A stretch of 64,000 nt of DNA, from NCBI GenBank assembly GCA_023374025.1, contig SIJG01000045.1, positions 248,001-312,000 of the forward strand, in the 5' to 3' direction. Each line of letters begins with the position of its first letter. Within the stretch, counting starts at the first letter, position 1. Below the pieces are notes generated by a model. The model saw only the letters and a list, made by a program, of their open reading frames with translations. It did not search any database and was not told where the DNA came from. The translations under genes were made by a program, and so were the position numbers. Origin of the DNA: Heterodera schachtii. Taxonomy: Eukaryota > Nematoda > Chromadorea > Rhabditida > Heteroderidae. Positions 18,552 through 31,112 of this stretch are shown here, in pieces.

Positions 18552-21500
18552 GCATATTATATTTATCTTGAAGTTTAAATTTACTTTCATACGACAACTC
18601 AAAAGAGTTTTTCTTTTAAAATCTAATTGATGCCCAAAACTGAAAATGTGCGAAATAATTTTTAGCCGAAAATAGCCAATTGTTTTTAAACAGGCAAATA
18701 AACGCCGAATAAAATCGTTTCGCTTCAACCCTACTTGCATTTACTCGACTTTTAGGCATTATATGCAAAAAATATTTTTGTAACTAGCAAAATCTTAATC
18801 ATAGTCACTGTAATAAAAAAGAAAAAAAATTTTAATTTTCCATAAGAATAAAATAAATATATAAAACAAAAATAAAGCAACACTTATTTAAATTTCGCTT
18901 CAGTTTTTTTTGTACAAAAGAATATTTTAATCAATGAATCATAATATTATTTGTTTTCCATTAATTATGATTTAAATTGTTGGTCTTGAGCACGCTCGCA
19001 TTTTCTTTTTTATGCTGATAAGGCTAAATTAATTTAATCCTTTATTATTTAATTTGTTAAATTTAAATTTTATAAAGAAACTTAATTATATTATTCAATA
19101 TTTTCCATTTTAAATTTTTACAATCTTCATAAATTTTTAATTCACTATTAAATTAAATTCTTTAAATAAATTTTAAAATTATGCCGAAATTGTGCTACCG
19201 TCTTTTTCTGAATTTCATCCCTCTTCCTATGGAGCGAATTACAACATTTTTATCTAGAATTGATTGCAAACTTTTTTCATAATTTGAGTAATTTTTGTTA
19301 ATCTAATGTAAAGTTTATTTTAAAAAATGACCCGCCGAGCTAAACCTTTACAGGAAAAACGGTTGGAGCCGTAAAAATATTAATGCGTAACCAAATTTTT
19401 AGAAATAATATAGGTAAAAACATAAAATTTTTCTTGAATTTTCTATATTAATTAATTTTTTGTTAAAAATAATTAATTTTAATTAAAAATAATAATGGCT
19501 TTTTTGTGTGGATTAAAATTAATTTAATTACGTCTTAAATTGAAAACCTTTAATATTTCTTTTCTTCTTTTTTTATCATTTTTTACATTGTTGTTGTTCC
19601 TTTTTCTCATTTATTTTTGCGACACAAAAATGAAAAATTTGGTTATTGAAAATTGCATTTCAAATTCAAAAAAATCGGAATCTTTTTTCAAAAATTTAGA
19701 ATAAGGTAACATTTTTATCGACTATTTTCATCATTATAAGAACTAAATTAATGGAAAATAATTCAAAAAAACAATTGATAAGAAAAAAAAATGGTTTTGT
19801 CTAAAAAATTATAGTAGGTTAGATTATTTTCTTCTAAAAAACTGAGTTTTTTATAATAGCAGAAAAATTAATATAGAGATATATTAAATTTGCTTATTTA
19901 GTTTAAGATAAAACCAGATTTGCTTTTTCGAAATAAGGAACACTTTAAAAAGAATATTTATTAATTTTTTGAATTAGCTAAAAATAGCCCACTTAAGGTG
20001 AAATAGTCAGTTGTTGCCTAAAAAATCGTGGACTTATAATCATTCAAAACTTTTAGTTATTTTTAATAGCGAAAAAATTAATTTCTTGCTTAATTAAAAA
20101 ATTTTTATTATTTATTATTATAAAATTTTTTCAAAAGAAAAATATAATCTCGAAGTCTTTGTGGATTTGTAACATATCTTTGAGACTGTATGTTTTACAT
20201 TTATGTGAAATTGTATTCATTTTTTATCTTAAAATTGATAGTGGTTATGTTATAATTCATTAAATTTATTTTTTAAATTAATTTAGTTGAAATTATAAAA
20301 ACAAATTTTATATCTAATTAATGGCTTAAACTCATATAAAGTAATTAATGTTATGCGGCGAAAAATCAATATAATCTTGTTGATAAATTTAATTAATAAT
20401 TAATTTATAGTTGTTATTTTTTATCAGTTTATAACAACTCTTTCATTAATTAAATTTAGATTATATAGCATTTTTTGGAGTTTATTATATGCTATTTTAT
20501 TTTAAAATATTTCACAGTGTTATCATTTAACTTTAATTAAGTTTTAAAATTTTATTATCATACAGAAAATTTCAAATTATTTGGATGTAGTTAAATTATG
20601 ACCAATATTTGTTAGATTTTTTAATTAAAAAAAATTGAAATTTAACTTTTTATTTTCATTTACTCATTGATATTGAATTTTGAAAGTACATAAAACAATA
20701 TTATAATTTTTATAAAAAGCTGTAAAAATATTAATGTTTATTAGAAACAAATATAGTCAATAAAAAATACAAATAAAAGTTTAAACAACACATATTCAAC
20801 TGTAAAAAAATAATATTTATTGAAAAATTTAGTCAATAAATATACAAATGAAAAAGTTTCAAATATTATACATTTAAAATTTAAAAATATTTCATTTTAG
20901 AAGAGAAAATGGTTTTATTTTTTAAAGTTCAAATTTATTTCTTATGTTATTTTCTTTTTTCATTGCAAATTGTTCTCACAATCCTTAGCAATTTGTTTAA
21001 AGTTCTTTACTTCCAAATCCAAGTTTTATTATTTTTAAACTAAATTTTACTTAAATTTATTATCATGAAATTTTGTTTTTAATATTGAAAGAATTTTCAT
21101 TATTAATATACTGTGTATTTTTGGGTAATGAATTAAACACTTTTGAAATGGAAAAAATCCTTAATTATTTATTCGAATCAAAAAAGGAAATTTTACTAAA
21201 TGATTAATGGATAATTAGTAGTTAAATATAATTACGTAACTACACTTTACGAAGCTAATAGTATTTGTTTAATAGTCGAATTTACTAGTTGTTACAAAGA
21301 CTCAAAAACATTCCTTTTCAATAGGGTCGATCGGCGCCGGTAGGAGTCGCAGTGAAAATTTTAAAATTTACTGTGTTTTATCAAACTTTTTGTAAAAAAT
21401 AAGCCTGTTTAATTTGACCGTGTTTATGGAAGTTGATGGCTATTTAAAAGAAAAAAATTCTAGAAATCAAAGTTTATATAAAAAAGATTAACAAAAGGGT

Positions 21501-21862
21501 TACTGATAATAAAAAATTATATTAGAAAAAAAATTATTACAAAACTAAAAAAGGACAAATTAAAAAATGCACAAAAAATAAACTACAAGTTCTATAAACA
21601 TTGGATAAAATATTTTTAATTATATTTATTTTCAAATTTTTCATTGCACTACTCTTTTTTGGCACATTAACAGCGTCAATAGCATATTTTATCGCATAAG
21701 TACACATTCAATTACATTAGTGTTTTATTTTTAGAATTTTTTGGTAATTTCACAATAATTTTATGTGTTTTATGACTAGCGTAATTTACCGGGAACTTTT
21801 TCACATGTTCTAACGGTAAATGAATAGCATTTACAAAAAATGAACCTGTTTGTTTCTTTTTA
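18552..21862. other. AT-rich spacer with one partial GC-rich core
   Basis: No gene is seen. At about 21325-21347 there is a degenerate copy of the GC-rich core described under the MITEs (TCGATCGGCGCCGG). The rest is low-complexity. Confidence 0.55.
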
Positions 21863-22564
21863 ATTTATCAATATAGCACCGACAATTTGGCATATTGGTG
21901 GATATGCCAGCTTTACCATTGGCGTGGTCGGCATCGTCGATGTTGTTATCGTGGTAGTCGCCGTTGTCATCGTTGTTTTTGTAGGCACCGTAGAAGTTGT
22001 TGTTGTGGTCGTTGTCGACTTGGAAGGGACTGGCATCGGCACCAAATATGCATTTGTCATGTTGACCCCAACGACACCAAAAAGACACGTACAATTCCAA
22101 GCCCCAACGCTTTTGGCACTCGGCGGCGACGGTAATTTGAAAATGGCACGTATGATAATCATCCAATTAATTTTTTTGAAATATTTTTTGAGTTCTCTTA
22201 ATCCAGGTCTGCATGTAAAGGTTACGGATTACGCTTTGGGATTTTCGAACTTAATGAAATTTGAACGGCTTTCATGCCTGATTTAAAAAAAATATTTGCT
22301 GCTAACTTTTGTTTATTAATTATAAAATTTAACGCTTTATGATTTCGCATCAATTTTTAATAAGTGCAAATTTCGAAGTAATTTCAACTTTTTCCGCTTC
22401 TCGCCCAATTTTCCAAAAAAAATATAAATTTAATTTACCATTTTCCGCTGAAGAGAAAACGGCACCGCATTTTGCATTGTAGCTGTAGCAAATGTTGCTA
22501 CTGTGTTTCTCATCTTTTACCATCATTCCTACTTCACTTTGATTGGCCTTTTTGCACATCATTG
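21860..22564 (-). pseudogene. Paralog A of the Cys-containing gene pair, probably broken
   Basis: Exon 22564-22439 (AMMCKKANQSEVGMMV ... KCGAVFSSAEN) is a phase 1-1 exon flanked by ACGTCAG and GGTAAA, and matches exon 2 of gene B. The terminal exon (about 22230-21860) keeps the paralogous ending LPSPPSAKSVGAWNCTCLFG and VNMTNAYLVP. It then adds a Thr-rich tail (KSTTTTTTT, TTATTTITTS), mucin-like. An in-frame stop before the terminal exon, and no visible signal-peptide exon, suggest a pseudogene or a different gene structure. Confidence 0.45.
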
Positions 22565-22884
22565 CTGACGTAAGAATTAATATATTTGAAACAAAAATGC
22601 AAAGCTTTTCATTTTATTTAAAAAAGAACGGACGAAAACTAGTTTTATTTTTCTCTTATTTTTTACAAATTTAAAAAATCCTATTGTTTCCGAAAATCTA
22701 ATTTTTGGTTGAAAAAAAACGAAAAAGGTCATAAAGTTGCTATAAATACGATTGGACGAAATTTTATTTTAATTTTTTACAAATTTCAAAAATTCTTTTG
22801 TTTCCGAAAAAATATAATTTTAATAAATACTAATTTGAATTTCATCTAATTATTTATTTAATTAATTATAATTTTTCGCGCTAT

Positions 22885-23985
22885 TTACAAACGTTTGGCC
22901 AACGGCGGCACAAACAGTGCATTGCTCATATTCACATCAATCGCTCCAAATTGGGACGTGCAGTCCCACCGATCCCAGAGGGGAGGGCGCGGCAATTCGT
23001 ATTTGTCACGTTTCAGATCAATACCTTGCTTTCTATGTGATACTAAGCTTAATGCACTGTTTCTACCAATGTAGCAAGCCCATTCATTCCATAAAAGTTT
23101 TCCTGAAATAGCCATAAAATGCAAACACAAAAACACGAAAATAAGAAAAGGGGAACATAAAAACGAATCGCACAAAAAATACGAATAATTGGCGCCTGTC
23201 CCATTTTCTCTCCCTACACTTATATTTTTGGAACACAAAATTAGAGTTGCTCGGAACCGGAATTTTATAAATAAACCGAGACCGTGACTTTTCAGGTTGA
23301 AAAACAGGGACTTTTTGGCTGGGAAACCGGGAAAAGTGACACTTATGACACTTCCGTCTCGTTTTTGTTTTCCGGTTGGTGCCCAATTTTCCGTATTTTC
23401 CCCATTCATGCCCAACTTTCCGTAGGTAATAAAAATTCTTTTTAGATAAACCGGGACCCTGACTTTTCAGGTTGAAAAACAGGGACTTTTTGGCTGGGAA
23501 AACCAGGAAAAAACCGTGACTTTTCCCGGTCCCGGTCAAAACTTGTCAAAACCGAGACTTAGGTACTCAGTTGTACGTTTTTCAGTACCAGGTCCCGGTC
23601 CCGTACAAACTCTACATAAAATTAATCAATTTGGCGCCCGTTTGTCGTCCCTCACACTTATGACACTTGCGCCTCGTTTTTCTTTTACCATTATCTGATG
23701 AACAAAAAATGGCACCGCATTTTACATCATCAAAGCATTCTTCTTCACTTTCATTAATCATCCCTTCCTCACTCCCCGTGCCTGCCTTACACTTTGTCAT
23801 TGCTGAAGACACTTTTTTCCGATATAATAAATGACTGTCAATCATTTGGAACTATTCCGAACTAGAGACAAAAAAGGACCGTTTTTAAACATCTTATCAA
23901 ACACTAACTTACGTCGTTTCAAAAAAGCATTGGGGCAAACCACCAACAGAACGACAATTGCTTGCAGAAGAGTGGAGTGGACCAT
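22885..23985 (-). CDS. Gene B: small secreted Cys-containing protein, three exons
   Basis: My model: exon 1 23985-23913, exon 2 23802-23689, exon 3 23102-22885, total 405 nt, 134 residues. Splice sites are C|GTAAGT, TCTTCAG|C, G|GTAAAA and TATTTCAG|G. Both introns are phase 1 and the frame is open throughout. Residues 1-20 (MVHSTLLQAIVVLLVVCPNA) form a clear signal peptide. The mature part has six Cys (TKC, EEC, VKC, IFC, WAC, WDC) and the ending WDCTSQFGAIDVNMSNALF. I do not recognise the family. The spacing is faintly like nematode Ly6-type secreted proteins, without proof. The 586-bp second intron holds a tandem 185-bp duplication (around 23270 and 23450). Confidence 0.6.
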
Positions 23986-24416
23986 TTTTGAAAGAACTAA
24001 ATTTGTTTTCTAATTTTTTGGCATTATAAAGCTTTTTTAAATAATACGAGAGACAATTTAAAAAATAAAAACGAGAAACGAAGCCAAATTATTTTCACAA
24101 AAAATAATTCCTAGAATGAAAAACGAGTGATATTGGTGGCTTTCGTTGCCTAATTTATAAAAAGTAAAAATAGGAAAAGCAGCTGAACTGGGTGGAGGGC
24201 AAATCATCACAAATTAACACTAAGCAAAACAGAAATTCAGTGTATTTTGTTCATTGGAAAAAGCTTTGACAAATATTAATGGAAAAATAAAAAGCCTAAT
24301 CATCGTTAAAGGGGTTGGTTTTCCGTGAATGGGAATGTGCAAATCTGATCATTTTTTGTATTAATTAATATTCCATTAACTTTCCAAACTGAGAATCAAT
24401 TTTTACGAGCTTCACA

Positions 24417-25151
24417 CGTGAAATTTTTTTCTTATTTATTCAATTTTTAAAAAAAATTTCAATCATAAGTATTAAAAATTTAACCACCTTTTTATTTTTT
24501 ATGCTTTGTTTTAATTATTAATTTTTTATATGTATCTATTTTTGCTTATATTTTTTCTCAATTATTCATTTAAAATTCCACCATTTTAAAACTCAGTTAT
24601 TCTTGTTCATGTAGGGAAAGATCGCAGGTATTTTTTATATAAAATATATTTATTTTCTTCTTGAAATCCGGTTCTGATTTCATGTTATGTTTTTTTGCTT
24701 CTTTCTTTTTTCTTCAAGTAATTTTACTTCAAATTACTCATGGCAAGGAGACCATTAAACTTTCATGTATAATTTAGGATGATTTTTTAATTTATTTTAG
24801 GAAATAAACGGAGCTAATTCCAATTATCGTATAACATTGTTGTGCTTTATAATATAGAAAAATCCAACTAATGCTTGGTAAAAAATATAAGATGAAATAA
24901 AGCAGATAAATTGCTTTTAAATCTAATAATTTAATATATTTTTTACTATAAATAAAAATATTTATTTAATTTGTTAAATGTGATTTTAAATTATTTTATT
25001 TAAACGACTAATTGATTCTTTCATTAACATTACTAAAAAATAATTTATTAATTTTATTCAAAGTTATCTGATTGAGAAGCTAAGAATTATCCCAAGTAAC
25101 AAACCGAGAAAAACGAACAAACTTTTTTTCCCTAATTCCAGAGCATATTTG
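24417..25151 (+). repeat. Dispersed repeat, copy 1
   Basis: This stretch matches 55036-55717 in the same orientation with scattered indels. A shared landmark is CTCMTGGCAAGGAGACCATTAA, and both end near an AGAGCATATTT sequence. It holds no gene. I cannot tell whether it is a decayed transposon or a segmental duplicate. Confidence 0.6.
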
Positions 25152-27324
25152 TTAACAGATATTATTATGATTCTAAAAATTGTATAAATCATAACATGTA
25201 AAATATTAGAACAAATAAATTGATCAGTTTTTTATTATTCATTCCCAATTTAGAATTTCATAGTTTTTTTTCTTAAAAAAGTTTTTTTATTAACTATTTT
25301 ATATTATTTTCATACATTTTTTCTTATATATTTTAATTATTTGCTTGTTTTTATATGACCAAGTATTATATAAATTTACTTATTTCAAATCAAAAACACA
25401 AAAAAAAATTCTTTTTGCAGCTTGTTATTTTCCGTTTTTTAATTTTTAAAATATTTAGTGCCCAACAATCAAAGTAAGTGCATTCTAATTTTATAATTAA
25501 TTTTTTATATTTTAAAATATTTTACGTCATGTTCATACCGACCTAATTTTTAATTTTCTTCAACCACACTAGCTTTTTTCAATAAAATATAATCATTTAA
25601 ACTTAGAAATTTACTCGGATTCGGTGTTGCTTATTTATTAGCTGCCCATGCAGCCCGGAGTTCTGCTAAATATTTTATTTAATATTATAAACATATTTTA
25701 CGCCAATTAATAAATTCATGAAGACGAAAATGCAACTAAAATCATGAATAAAAAAATTTAAAATTTATATTATTTTTAAAATTAAAATGTGTCAAAGCAA
25801 AAATATCAAATCCAAGTTAACTAGATTTTAAATAGTGCAATTTGAGGAAAACTTCATTCAATGTTTCGCTCTTGCCGAGAAATTGATATCAATATCAAAT
25901 ACACTAGTATTCAATTAAATATTTTAAATTACAATGACAAAACACTAAAATTAATTTTTACGAGCATATTAAGAATAATTTTTATTTTTCGGGCAACGGG
26001 AACTGGACCCGACGGTGCCGATAGGCGCCGTCTGCAAAATTTGAAAATTTGAGTGGAACTTACTAAAAAAATTTTATCTAAAAAATATTTAAAATTCGGT
26101 CTTTTATTTTCTTATATTTGTAAAGACATCATCGAAGTTATAGTTGACATCAAATATGGTAAAAAATAAAGAAATATTAATTTGATTTTATTTATTCTGC
26201 AATAATTATTTTCTCTTTTAATTATTCTTTTTTTTTTGCCATCTGCTATTTATCGGCTGAAGTATTAATTATAATAATCTGTAAAAATTATTTTTTTTCT
26301 GAATGAATAAAATTGGTTAGCATCGAAGTTAATTTTCGAAGAGTGCCATATAAATTTAGTAACTTCACACTAAATTTTATGTTTTTAATTCATTTTTGCG
26401 ATAATTGTTGTTGAATATAAATGTATGTTTATGAATTCTTTTCAGAGTATGAAGTGAACTATTTACAAATTTTTTCTTTAAGAAATAGTTTAATTTTCCA
26501 TCAAGAATATTGACACATGCTGACAGAATGAATTTGTCAACCAATATAAATTTTCGAATATTTTGTATTTCTTTTTTGAAGTGTTTTTGAAACTAAATGC
26601 TTAATGGCTTTTAAAATTGTTCTCCCTCTATTTTCATTTAATATAATACTTATGTTATTTTTATTTATTCATTTTCATAATTGTATTTGTTATCTTGTCA
26701 TTTTTTTTCTTTTAAAATAATATTTTTGCTTTTTAGTTTTTAAATCTAAACCTGATATTAATTAATATAATTTAATTTTTTTCTCAATGATTTTTAATAA
26801 ATAAATTAGAAATTATTTACAAATAAGGTGACTACTAAAATAACAATGAATGAAATTTTTAATTCTTAAAATTGCACAGCTTTGTTTGTTAAATGAAGTT
26901 TTTCAAATTTTCATTTTTTTAAATCTGGGATGTATATGTTAATAATAATAATTGTAATAAATGGTGAGGAAATTCAAAGACGTATGAATATAAAATGCCC
27001 CGTGAAATAATTATGGCTTTTCAAATGGATATTATTAAAATTTGCTGCCAAACATGTCTCGGTCAAAGGGAAACATTTTTTTAATGATTTTTACTAATAA
27101 TTCCCAATTAAAATTCATATTTATTTCACGGGAAAATAGCTGCTTTTCATTAAATATCAACTAAATTTAATATAGTTAATTAAGAAAATCTTTGAGAAAT
27201 ATATTTTGTTAACAAATTGATTTATTAATAATTATATGAATGGCATATTTCCTGCCACAATTAAATTATAACAATTCTTTATTTAAATAGATTTATTTGA
27301 ATAGAAAAATTCATAATTTTTAAA
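25152..27324. other. AT-rich spacer with one GC-rich core
   Basis: No gene. At 26011-26032 lies a copy of the GC-rich palindromic core (GACGGTGCCGATAGGCGCC) in reverse orientation, followed by GAAAATTTGAG as in other copies. No MITE ends were recognised around it. Confidence 0.55.
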
Positions 27325-30300
27325 ATGAAATATTTTGTGAGCCTTTTTATTTATTTTATTTATAATTTTTACGAGTGTCAGACAACTTCTGATGATATTT
27401 TTGACGAACTTTGGAAACACGTAAACAAAGATGCCCAAAAATTTAAAAGTGAAAGTACGGTAGCAAAAGCCAAAGAGGAACCAATTGGAATTGCCAACAA
27501 CGGAGGGCCAACAACCAAAGCTGAACCCTGTGAATTGCCAAAAAACCGTGGAAAAATCGTCATAAAAAATGGACCCTATGAATATAAAATGCCAAACATT
27601 AAAAATGGTCAACAAAATGAAAGAGCAAATGCAAAAGCCAAAGAGGAACCAATTGAAATTGCCAACAACGGAGGGCCAACAATCAAAGCTGAACCCTGTG
27701 AATTGCCAAAAAACCGTGGAAAAATTGTCATAAAAAATGAACCCTATGAATATAAAATGCCAAACAGTAAAAATGGTCAACAAAATGAAAGAGCAAATTA
27801 TGTAAAAAAGGAAGAATTCATTGTTGAAGAACCTCGGTATAAAGAAGAGGACAATAGCGCTATAAAATGGGAAAATCAATGCTCTGAAAAAAACTCGAAA
27901 AGTAAAATTAAATTTAAATTAATACTTAAATTATTAACAATTAGAAACAGATAACACCGATGATGATTATGAAATGGAGGACGAGGTTTTTAGCGAAAAT
28001 GATGTTGATTACGAAATGGAGGACGAGGTTTTTAGCGAAAACGATGTTGATTATGAAAATGTGTATGATGAGGGTAAGTTTTATTTTAAATTTAGAGACA
28101 ATAAAATTATAATATTATGACTTTTTGCCTTAACAGATTCCAATAAAAGTGCTAACGAAATGTCCACTGATAGTGAACAAGAAAATAGAAAACCAACCAA
28201 AAAGAGATTAAGGGGAATTATCAATAAAAAATCGGACCCAAAACATGGTAAGATAAGTTTTGTTCAAGTTGATTTTGGTAATTAGGTTCAAAGTTACCAG
28301 AATAGCTTGAAATTTTGCATGAAAATGTATTGGTAATGAAACCCATTCCCTGCAAAATTTCAGAATTTTTCATACTCGTAACCCTTTTTTACATAAAACC
28401 GAATGTTTGTAAAAATTTGCTCACCAAGATTGCGTTAAGGCTAGAAAGAGCGGATTTCTTCAAAACTTCTGAGTGAATAAAAAATTCTGAAATTTGGTAA
28501 GCTGATAGATAGGCCCGTATGCCAAATATTTTCATGCAAAATTTCAAACTTTTCTTAAAGCAATGAGCTACGTTAGAAAATTCCGCTTGGCGATTTGTGT
28601 AAGTTTTTCGCATATAAAAATCACGTATTTAATAATGAGTGAACAAAAATCAATTTTTTTTTGAAAATATCTGTCGTTTGAGTTATTTAACCGAAATGAA
28701 AATTTAGCTAAATTTTTGCAAGGAATGAGCTCCACCGAAGAGAAAGTGCGTTTGGCCCAGGCAAAAGCAACAAAAAGTAATTTGAATACAGTGATTCAAA
28801 TCCTTTCTAAACCATTTTTTTGCTATAAGTACAGGGCTCGGATCTGTTCTTATTTCTAAGAAATGTTCTGATTTGGATGGTCCAAATCTTAGAAAATGAA
28901 AATGTTCTTATTTCTAAGAAATGTTCTGATTTTGGGCTATTGTTCTTATTTTGTTCTTATTTCTTAAATATATTCATAATTTTGAAATTTTATGGCAGAA
29001 TTTCAATATTTTATCAAGAAAATATAAGATTAGAGGCAAAATTTGGTCATTTTTGGACAAAATCTGTTAATAAATCGCAATTAAAATTTAAAAAATTTTC
29101 CCGGCGGCGCCTATCGGCACCGCCGGATCCCCTCCCCTCGCCCATTCACCAAAAGTTTTTTGGAAAATGCGCCGCAAAAAAAGAGTTTAAAAATCTGATT
29201 TTTTGATTCCGAATGCACTGAAATTTACGATTTGCTTAATTCCTCACCAAAATTGTTAAAATCGATTAATGGGAGGTGAAAATATAATATTTAATACATT
29301 TTTGATCGAATAAATTGTAAAAATAACTGGTTTGAAGCAATTTTACGAAATGTCCTTATTTTTGACCCTAAAATCTTATTTTTTGGCCTTGATGTTCTTA
29401 TTTTGAAAAATTTTCGATCCGAGCCCTGTATAAGTATCGAAAAATAGGTATAAGGTTTTAATCCTGAAAGATTTAAATATATGCTTAATTTCAGCTAAAA
29501 AATTAACCGATGAAGAAAAGAAAGAAATAACAAAAAAATTTGTGAAATTAAAAGATCATTTTGAGAATGAAAAAATGTCAAAAAGAATGTTAGAGAAAGA
29601 AATTACCAACACTTTTAGCGTACATGAGAGTTCAATTTATCATTGGAAGAAAAAATTTGGAATTAACGGAAGTAAATTTTAGTAGCATAAATTAAAATAA
29701 AATATTTATGCATTATTAATTATTGAATTAAGAAACCAAACTCAAAAGATATTCTAAAGAACAAAAGTTCAATCTTGTAAAGCAATTTGATGAAATGAAA
29801 AGTCGAATGAAAGGTAAATCAATCGCAAAAACGGCAAATGAAATGGACAATCAAATTGCTAAGGAATTGGGAGTCAGCCGTTCAAGGATATGCCAATGGA
29901 AAAAGGATTTTGGCATAACAAGTAAATTCAAGAAAGATTTCATAAAATACTGTTGATTTTTAATTTTTTTTTATTATTTTTATATTTAAAGCTTAATTTT
30001 ATAGCTTATTATTAAATTTTAAATCGATGATTCATAGATTATTTTTTCCTTTTATTGCATTTTTGTAAAGAAATTTAAAATAAGTACATAATATCTTAAA
30101 AAGTAGCTAAACAATTTTGAAAATGTATGTTTTGTTAAGAAGAAATTTTTGCTTTGTTTCGTTAAAAAAATTTTCATGCGATAATTCTATCTCTTTAACA
30201 GATTGATTAGGTAAGTTTAACAGTTTAACCATTTTTTTGTGAATTATATTGTAATTTTCAGAAAGCAATCATTATGGCGACTCGGAGAAAATAAAAATAG

Positions 30301-30416
30301 TCAAAAAATATTTGGAGATGATTGAGCAGAATCCTCATCTTTCGAAAAAAGACATTTCTGAGGAATTAAATGTTCCCCAGCGAACACTTAATAGGTGGAT
30401 CAGCAATTTGCAATGA
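27325..30416 (+). CDS. Secreted multi-HTH protein, seven exons, 466 residues
   Basis: Model: 27325-27901, 27951-28073, 28137-28247, 28708-28776, 29495-29671, 29733-29921, 30262-30416 (1401 nt). All introns are GT-AG and phase 1. Residues 1-18 (MKYFVSLFIYFIYNFYEC) are a signal peptide. Residues 47-102 and 103-158 are a nearly exact 56-residue repeat (KAKEEPI.IANNGGPT ... KIVIKN.PYEYKMPN). Exon 2 has two acidic 14-residue repeats (DYEMEDEVFSENDV). Exon 3 is basic (KPTKKRLRG, NLS-like). Exons 5, 6 and 7 each hold one helix-turn-helix-like unit ending in W-K/S pairs: ESSIYHWKKKFGIN, SRSRICQWKKDFGIT, PQRTLNRWISNLQ, each preceded by an EK/EQK..I/L.K helix. Exon 4 may be a partial unit. The units resemble psq/transposase-type DNA-binding folds. 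A secreted protein with DNA-binding-like modules suggests a nucleus-targeted effector, which is inference. Confidence 0.72.
27463..27798 (+). repeat. 168-bp tandem coding repeat, two copies
   Basis: 27463-27630 and 27631-27798 are in-frame copies of 168 bp (56 codons) that differ at only a few bases, so the duplication is recent. Both lie inside exon 1 of the multi-HTH gene. Confidence 0.85.
28307..28548. repeat. Foldback repeat in intron 3 of the multi-HTH gene
   Basis: TTGAAATTTTGCATGAAAAT at 28307 is matched in inverted form by ATTTTCATGCAAAATTTCAA ending at 28547. An inner pair (AAATTTCAGAATTTTT near 28360 and its complement near 28485) continues the palindrome. It is probably a small inverted-repeat element. 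No clear flanking duplication. Confidence 0.5.
28824..29436. mobile_element. hAT-like MITE in intron 4 of the multi-HTH gene
   Basis: The element 28832-29428 (597 bp) ends in perfect 13-bp inverted repeats CAGGGCTCGGATC and GATCCGAGCCCTG, and is flanked by an exact 8-bp duplication TATAAGTA (28824-28831, 29429-29436). CAGGG-type termini with 8-bp duplications are the hAT hallmark. Subterminal regions are full of a TGTTCTTATTT word. The middle carries the GC-rich palindromic core at 29101-29126. There is no transposase gene. Confidence 0.85.
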
Positions 30417-30797
30417 AATAAGGTAAAAATCATAATAAAATAAGTTTAAATTCTTTTGATTTAAGGAACTGCGTTCTCTTCAAAAATGACATGACAAAAA
30501 ACGATAAGTAATTAAATTTTTATATTTGAATATTTGTAGTTATTTATTTTAAGTTTTTAGATGTATAATATTTTAAACTTTTTAATTTGTGTATTTATTG
30601 ACTAACATTTTTAATTCTATAAATTTTACTTTCAATATTTAATCATTAAAATAATTAATATTTATGCATTGTGAATCCTCTCCGTGTCCCGATACTTACT
30701 TTTCTTTAAAACTCCAAAAATCTTCCCCCCATCCCACTTCCCGTTCCTTTGCTTCCTCTTTTGGTCACATATTCCCACAACCGGAACAGGACAGATC
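30417..30797. other. Spacer after the multi-HTH gene
   Basis: No gene. AT-rich to about 30660, then a more complex stretch leading into the foldback element. Confidence 0.5.
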
Positions 30798-31112
30798 GGT
30801 GCCAGCCCAAGTTTTGGACTATAACTTTTTTCTTTGCCAACCAAATCCAATATTCTTGGTATCTTCGAAAGCCCTTCTGATTTTCTATTAGCATTCAAAA
30901 TTCGAAAAAAATTTGTTCAGTATAAAAAAAAAGTTCGAGCCAAAAAAATGTTGGAATTTGGTTTTTTGAATTATACTAACCATAATTTTTTTGAACCTTA
31001 ACGAAATTTATCCAAATTTTGCAGGCTAATAGAGAACACTTAAGGCTATCGATGTTACCAAGATTGTTAGATTTGGTCAACAATGTTGTAGTCCAAAATT
31101 TGGGCTGGCACC
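30798..31112. repeat. Foldback element with 70-75 bp arms
   Basis: GGTGCCAGCCCAAGTTTTGG at 30798 pairs with CCAAAATTTGGGCTGGCACC ending at 31112. The similarity continues inward through CCAAATCCAATATTCTTGG and its partner CCAAGATTGTTAGATTTGG to about 30872 and 31043. The loop is about 170 bp. Frames on either strand in the arms are shadows. The outside of the right arm repeats GGCTGGCACCGAA and CCGTCCCC words. Confidence 0.65.

Noticed and set aside
21831..22166. Minus-strand Asp/Asn/His-rich frame over the same tract
   Set aside because: Frame-shifted reading of the Thr-rich exon; no similarity to gene B.
21924..22286. Plus-strand frame rich in Val/Ile, antisense to paralog A
   Set aside because: It is the complement of the Thr-codon tract; the minus-strand frame matches gene B and is the better reading.
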